Positions 30,808 to 34,197 of a stretch of DNA of 34,197 nt are shown here, piece by piece. Numbering within the stretch: the stretch's first letter is position 1; every line of letters starts with the position of its first letter. The position numbers and the translations under genes are program-made. The DNA comes from a virus: positions 1 through 34,197 of IMG/VR virus record IMGVR_UViG_3300028590_000063; one strand, written 5' to 3'. The notes under the pieces were generated by a model. The model did no database searches. It saw only the letters and a list, made by a program, of their open reading frames with translations, and had not been told where the DNA came from.

Positions 30808-31160
30808 TGAGTACCGCCAAATTCAACACATGGCTGAACACCGATGGCACCGAGAACTTCAAGGTGCGTGCATGGGTGAACTTCAACGGCACAGGCAGTG
30901 TTGCCATTCGTGCCGCAGGGAACGTGTCTTCCATCACCGACAACGGCACGGGCGACTACAGCGTGAACTTCACCAACGCACTGCCCGATGCGAACTACTC
31001 CGTGCATGTGACTGGTGACAACAGCGGCGCATCTGCATTTATACCGTTCCTCCGCACGAACGCTTCAGTTCCAGCCTTGGGCTCAATTCGTGTCGGATTC
31101 ACAAACTCGTCGTTCTCATCCACTGATGTGACGTACGCAAACGTCACCGTCATTCGATAA
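30807..31160 (+). CDS. Small tail/fibre protein, paralogue 1
   Basis: The 117-residue product has a block from residue 22 (AWVNFNGTGSVAIRAAGNVS, then SITDNGTGDYSVNFTNAL) that is a known-looking beta module found in many phage tail and receptor-binding proteins. The next gene carries the same block, so they are tandem paralogues. The start overlaps the upstream stop (TAATG). Role: probably part of the fibre tip or a base decoration. Confidence 0.75.
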   Translation: MSTAKFNTWLNTDGTENFKVRAWVNFNGTGSVAIRAAGNVSSITDNGTGDYSVNFTNALPDANYSVHVTGDNSGASAFIPFLRTNASVPALGSIRVGFTNSSFSSTDVTYANVTVIR

Positions 31161-31168
31161 GGATCAGC

Positions 31169-31555
31169 ATGAGCACTATACGAACAAACACATTGTCAAA
31201 CGTCGCAGGTACCAAGACAGTTCCAACCGACACGGTCGTCGATGGGTCTGCAAAGGCTTGGGTGAACTTCAATGGCACCGGGACAGTTTCCATTCGGGGC
31301 GCGTTCAACGTGTCGAGCGTCACTGACCTTGGCCCTGGTGAGTACGTCATCAATTTCACCAACAACATGGCTGATGGGAACTACGTGATTGCGTCCGGTA
31401 TGGATGTCATATCCGGTGGGGGTTGGTCCCTCCCCGCTATACATCACACGATCAAGCCTACGGCAACCGGCTTCAGGACTTACATCGCAGCACTCCTGGG
31501 TGGAACGAACACCCTCACAGACTTCCCTTACATCATGTACGCGGTATTCAGATAA
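31169..31555 (+). CDS. Small tail/fibre protein, paralogue 2
   Basis: The 128-residue product repeats the module of its neighbour from residue 30 (AWVNFNGTGTVSIRGAFNVS, then SVTDLGPGEYVINFTNNM) but has a different C-terminal half with an insertion around GGGWSLPAIHH. The shared block is well over half identical, while the ends differ. Such tandem divergence fits switching or widening of receptor recognition. AAGGAT lies upstream of ATG. Confidence 0.75.
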   Translation: MSTIRTNTLSNVAGTKTVPTDTVVDGSAKAWVNFNGTGTVSIRGAFNVSSVTDLGPGEYVINFTNNMADGNYVIASGMDVISGGGWSLPAIHHTIKPTATGFRTYIAALLGGTNTLTDFPYIMYAVFR

Positions 31556-31579
31556 CAACAATAAGAAGCGGAGAAAGAA

Positions 31580-31996
31580 ATGAGCGATCAAAGAATCGTA
31601 TTCACAAACCCAGATGGCACTGTAGGTGTCATCATCCCTGCCCCTGGCATCAGCCTAGCGCGTGCAGTTCAAGACGTGCCAGCAACGGCAACAGCGGAGG
31701 TCATCGTTGATGCAGAAGCTCTGCCTGCTGACAGACTGTTTAGAGCAGCTTGGACACTTCAAGACGAAGCGCTTGTTGAATGTCCTGTGAAGAGCAAAGT
31801 GGTGGCGCATGAGCTACGCCGTGCCAAGCGCGCTGCTGAGTTCGCGCCGTTCGATGAAGTCATCGCCAAGAGGCTTCCAGGCGAAGAGGAAGCCGAAGCA
31901 GAGCGTGTGCTGATCCGCGCTAAGTACGCGACTATGCAAGAGGAGATCGATTCAAGCGAGTCCGTCACTGACATTCGCACGGTGTTGGGCGCTTGA
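31580..31996 (+). CDS. Putative tail fibre assembly/chaperone-like protein
   Basis: The 138-residue product starts MSDQRIVFTNPDGTVGVIIP, has a middle segment with FRAAWTLQDEALVECPV, and a charged helical C-terminus. Small proteins of this layout at the end of fibre clusters often assist fibre folding or attachment. The call is by position and pattern. GGAG lies about 7 nt before ATG. It is the last gene of the plus-strand late block and converges with the minus-strand gene at 32057. Confidence 0.55.
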   Translation: MSDQRIVFTNPDGTVGVIIPAPGISLARAVQDVPATATAEVIVDAEALPADRLFRAAWTLQDEALVECPVKSKVVAHELRRAKRAAEFAPFDEVIAKRLPGEEEAEAERVLIRAKYATMQEEIDSSESVTDIRTVLGA

Positions 31997-32056
31997 GCGT
32001 GATCACCGGAACGCACGGCCCATCAAGCACAAGAACATGGAGCCGACTGAGTTCGA

Positions 32057-32626
32057 CTAACGCCTGTCGAGTCTGTGAAGGGCGGCGTAGTTCCGCCCGT
32101 CTTGCTTAAACGAAACAGTGTTGCCGCTCGCATAAGCGCCGGAAGTAGCCACGAAGAACTTTGATCGAAGGCTGCCAAGTGCGCGGTCAAATCGAAAGTC
32201 AGAAAGGTTTACTGCCCTTCGCAACTTGCTTTCTTCTGCATGCGGCGAAAATTTGGTAAGGGCGGCCAGTATCGCCTCTTCATCTTCGTCGAGCTCAGCT
32301 GCTTCTACTTTTTGCGGTGGCATCGTGTCGTGTCCACCGACCTTTACCTTCCTAATCATCGTTGGTGGCGTGTAGTCCGCAGTGCGGCGAGCGGTGGCTT
32401 CCTGCTTCTTTCTAGCTCGGTAGGTAAACCAGAAGTCGAAGAGCAGGAATCCGAACAGCAGTGCAATGATCCAAGTCGTCACTCGTGGAAAAGCCACCGG
32501 TGCCCACAAATAGTCGAAGAACGATTCGGCCCACTTAGGGAATAGCTCTTTGTAAGGCTCAAGCATCCACAGAATCACACCGCCACCCACAGTGCCGATT
32601 AGTCCGGTCACGATCTCTTTGCGCAT
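32057..32626 (-). CDS. Membrane protein with winged-helix-like C-terminal domain
   Basis: ATG 32626 has AAGGAG 7 nt upstream; the frame is open further up but lacks a ribosome binding site. The 189-residue product has two hydrophobic segments (about 5-22 and 49-67), a charged linker, then a C-terminal part (EEAILAALTKF ... LRRAVNLSDFRFDRALGSL ... RNYAALHRLD) that resembles a winged helix. It may be a lysogenic-conversion or superinfection-exclusion protein. It lies downstream of the integrase on the same strand, separated by a terminator-like hairpin. Confidence 0.6.
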   Translation of the reverse strand: MRKEIVTGLIGTVGGGVILWMLEPYKELFPKWAESFFDYLWAPVAFPRVTTWIIALLFGFLLFDFWFTYRARKKQEATARRTADYTPPTMIRKVKVGGHDTMPPQKVEAAELDEDEEAILAALTKFSPHAEESKLRRAVNLSDFRFDRALGSLRSKFFVATSGAYASGNTVSFKQDGRNYAALHRLDRR

Positions 32627-32685
32627 GCCTCGTCTCCTTGTTGAAACGAATGGTAGCAACTCCCAGCAAGCAGAAGCCAACAGAA

Positions 32686-32704
32686 AGCCCGCACGCAGCG
32701 GGCT
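32686..32704 (-). terminator. Terminator-like hairpin after the integrase gene
   Basis: AGCCCGC (32686-32692) and GCGGGCT (32698-32704) pair around a 5-nt loop; on the minus strand the stem is followed by TTCTGTTGG, a weak T-run. It lies 32 bp beyond the integrase stop. Confidence 0.6.
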
Positions 32705-32735
32705 CTGCAAAGGGTCAAAACAGCCCTACAGCAGC

Positions 32736-33842
32736 TTAAACAACAAGCCGCAAGGGTGTGGGCGCTGGGACAGGCGTTGCAGGCTGCGCGGGCGCCTGCT
32801 CCCCATCCGTCAGCCGCACCGCTTTCCGCATCACATCTTCTTCAATGACGTGTGCGTAGACCATCGTGCTTTGAATGGTCTTATGTCCCAAGAACTTCTG
32901 CAGTTCCAGCAAGTTCAAGCCTGCTTGGAGCAGATGCACAGCCCGCGTATGCCGCAGTGTGTGAAGCGTGACCCCGCCATCAGTCTCGTCCAGATTGGCA
33001 CGTTTGACAGCACCTTTCACCCAGCGACCTTCGTTCAGCCGGCCCTCTTTGGAGCCGAAGACGAAATCACCCTTGTCGAGTTCACGACGGCGGTTGAAGA
33101 TTTCCTTCATGGTGTCCGTCATGAAAAGGGTTCCATCCACGCTGCCCTTTAAGCGCTTGATGAAGACAGTGCCCTTCTTGAGATCCACTTGCGTCCAACG
33201 CATCGTCGATATCTCCTTGTAGCGGCACCCTGTCTCGTACAGCAGCTTTACAAGGTCGAAGTTCTCCTGCTTCTGCGCTTTCACCCACTTGTCAGCAACG
33301 TCCACGGGATCAAGCACGGACAGCAAGGATGCGTATTCACCCTTTGTGAGCCAACGAAGACGACCGCTGTCATGTTTGATGCGCTTCATCTTCTTGCGCA
33401 CCGTGTACCCCATTTCACCCACATGCGAGATCATCGCGTTGAAGTACGACACACTGACTTTGAGTGTGCTTTCCGCATAACCCTCATCGCGCTTGTCTTG
33501 AAGCACCTTCTGCAGATCAGCGTCAGTGATCCTGTCGAGGTAGTGATCTGGAGCAGCGCGGAAGTACCGCAAGTGGATTTCACAGCTCTGATGACTGGGG
33601 AGGTGCGAACGGCTCGCAATGAAGGTATCAAGAGCAGCATGGAGCCTGATCGGCTTCTTGCCAGCTAAGACTACCTCTTGCACAAGCTCGGACTTGCGCT
33701 TGGCCATGATGCGCTCTGCTTCACGTCGGACGCTTGTGTGCGTGCTCTCGGCAACCTTTTGCCCCTTCACACTAAAGCGCATGTGCCACGTCTGCCCGCG
33801 CAGCAAAAGCCCCCCGTAGTTCGTCGTAGATTTGCCCGCCAT
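32736..33842 (-). CDS. int: Tyrosine-type phage integrase
   Basis: I use ATG 33842, which has AAAGGA about 6 nt upstream; an upstream GTG at 33878 lacks a site. The 368-residue enzyme has an N-terminal arm-binding region, a SAM-like core-binding domain (about 66-150) and the catalytic domain with the full set: R207 in TGCRYKE, K232, H294-x-x-R297 in LHTLRHT, H320 in FLGHKT and Y329 in MVYAH. The C-terminus is a Pro/Ala tail. It should recombine the 7-bp core in the D-loop of the host tRNA-Arg. It reads away from the right attachment site, as usual. Confidence 0.95.
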   Translation of the reverse strand: MAGKSTTNYGGLLLRGQTWHMRFSVKGQKVAESTHTSVRREAERIMAKRKSELVQEVVLAGKKPIRLHAALDTFIASRSHLPSHQSCEIHLRYFRAAPDHYLDRITDADLQKVLQDKRDEGYAESTLKVSVSYFNAMISHVGEMGYTVRKKMKRIKHDSGRLRWLTKGEYASLLSVLDPVDVADKWVKAQKQENFDLVKLLYETGCRYKEISTMRWTQVDLKKGTVFIKRLKGSVDGTLFMTDTMKEIFNRRRELDKGDFVFGSKEGRLNEGRWVKGAVKRANLDETDGGVTLHTLRHTRAVHLLQAGLNLLELQKFLGHKTIQSTMVYAHVIEEDVMRKAVRLTDGEQAPAQPATPVPAPTPLRLVV

Positions 33843-33963
33843 TTTTTTCCTTTGTAGCTGCCGCAGCAACGCTTCCACGACTGTGCAGATTTTGTCACTG
33901 CGGCTACATTTAATGCTATGGGGCAGTTCTACTTTTTACGACCTATTTTTGGCACGAAAAAAG

Positions 33964-33975
33964 GCGAATTTTGTG
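33964..33975. promoter_or_regulatory. Operator-like sequence upstream of the integrase
   Basis: GCGAATTTTGTG differs by one base from GCGAATTTCGTG at 9822-9833 and its inverted copy at 9891-9902. It lies about 120 bp upstream of the integrase start in an AT-rich stretch that is likely to contain the promoter and arm sites. Confidence 0.35.
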
Positions 33976-34102
33976 CATCAAAAATGCGCGGAGGGGTAAC
34001 ATAGGTGTTTGAAGGCAGTCAACGATTTTTGCGCTGTTTTAAAACCTAGCAAATACGCCGCATACAACGCAAGTAACAACTAACTTTTGTACCACTTTCC
34101 TA

Positions 34103-34109
34103 CAATGGA
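34103..34109 (+). other. attR: attR core (right attachment site)
   Basis: CAATGGA, identical to 121-127. To its right the host tRNA-Arg continues as TAGAACGAGCGCC; to its left the phage sequence GTACCACTTTCCTA replaces the tRNA 5' end. Confidence 0.8.
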
Positions 34110-34165
34110 TAGAACGAGCGCCTCCTAAGCGCTAGATACAGGTTCGATTCCTGTTGGTGGTACCA
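34103..34165 (+). pseudogene. 3' fragment of host tRNA-Arg(CCT)
   Basis: From the D-loop core onward the fragment holds the D-stem strand GAAC, anticodon arm AGCGC-CTCCTAA-GCGCT, variable loop AGAT, T arm ACAGG-TTCGATT-CCTGT, acceptor strand TGGTGGT, A and encoded CCA (34163-34165). The phage DNA to its left supplies ACCACTT (34091-34097), which could pair with six of seven acceptor positions, but the D stem would be CTAC/GAAC with two mismatches and no promoter is evident. A functional tRNA from this copy is unlikely. Confidence 0.85.
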
Positions 34166-34177
34166 CCTCGAGCCACC

Positions 34178-34197
34178 ATGTCCGAACCGCTGCCCGG
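34178..34197 (+). CDS. Possible start of a host gene (partial)
   Basis: ATG 34178 opens a frame (MSEPLP...) that runs off the window 13 nt after the tRNA end. No strong ribosome binding site is seen, and too little sequence remains to judge. Confidence 0.2.

Noticed and set aside
34089-34165. Functional tRNA rebuilt by phage DNA at the right junction
   Set aside because: Acceptor pairing is partly restored but the D stem would have two mismatches in four and no promoter is evident, so only a fragment is annotated.

Overview
The window holds one complete integrated temperate phage (prophage) of about 34.0 kb. It runs from a 7-bp core repeat at 121-127 to its copy at 34103-34109, with short stretches of GC-rich host chromosome on each side. 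The host looks like a GC-rich proteobacterium. A beta-proteobacterium is my guess from overall flavour only; nothing here fixes the genus. The virion genes are podovirus-like (T7-type order): portal, scaffold, capsid, tail tubular proteins A and B, internal virion/ejection proteins, terminase and a tail fibre with a T7-type N-terminus.

Layout: (1) 1-127 and 34103-34197 are host DNA. They carry the two halves of a host tRNA-Arg(CCT) gene that the phage integrase has split in the D-loop. (2) 280-1856 (minus strand) is a cargo operon that reads as a Pycsar antiphage defence pair (membrane effector, then nucleotide cyclase) followed by an overlapping small membrane-protein gene of unknown role. 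(3) 1961-2035 is an intact tRNA-Arg(CCT) carried by the phage, apparently replacing the host gene it destroys. (4) 2061-12165 is a mosaic of small, mostly unrecognised genes on both strands. Among them are an endonuclease VII-like protein, a predicted zinc metallopeptidase, a NUMOD3-repeat microprotein, several tiny membrane proteins and a possible H-NS-like protein. (5) 12914-31996 (plus strand) is the late block for virion structure, DNA packaging and tail fibres. (6) 32057-33842 (minus) holds a membrane protein with a winged-helix-like tail, then the tyrosine integrase next to the right attachment site.

The most unusual regulatory feature is an 8-base motif, GATAAATA (or a one-base variant). 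It occurs about twelve times on the plus strand, and in nearly all cases its first base lies 29-35 nt before a start codon that opens a transcription unit. It matches the TATAAATA/NATAAATA late promoters of T4-like phages, and two copies lie just after strong terminators. Several copies also sit in the loop of inverted repeats, some of which cover the ribosome binding site. The motif spacing also supports reading the tail tubular A gene from an ATC codon at 17401, where no normal start codon exists.

I could not recognise genes for DNA replication, a CI-type repressor, a holin or an endolysin. The phage either relies on the host for these, uses unrecognised small proteins, or is partly defective.
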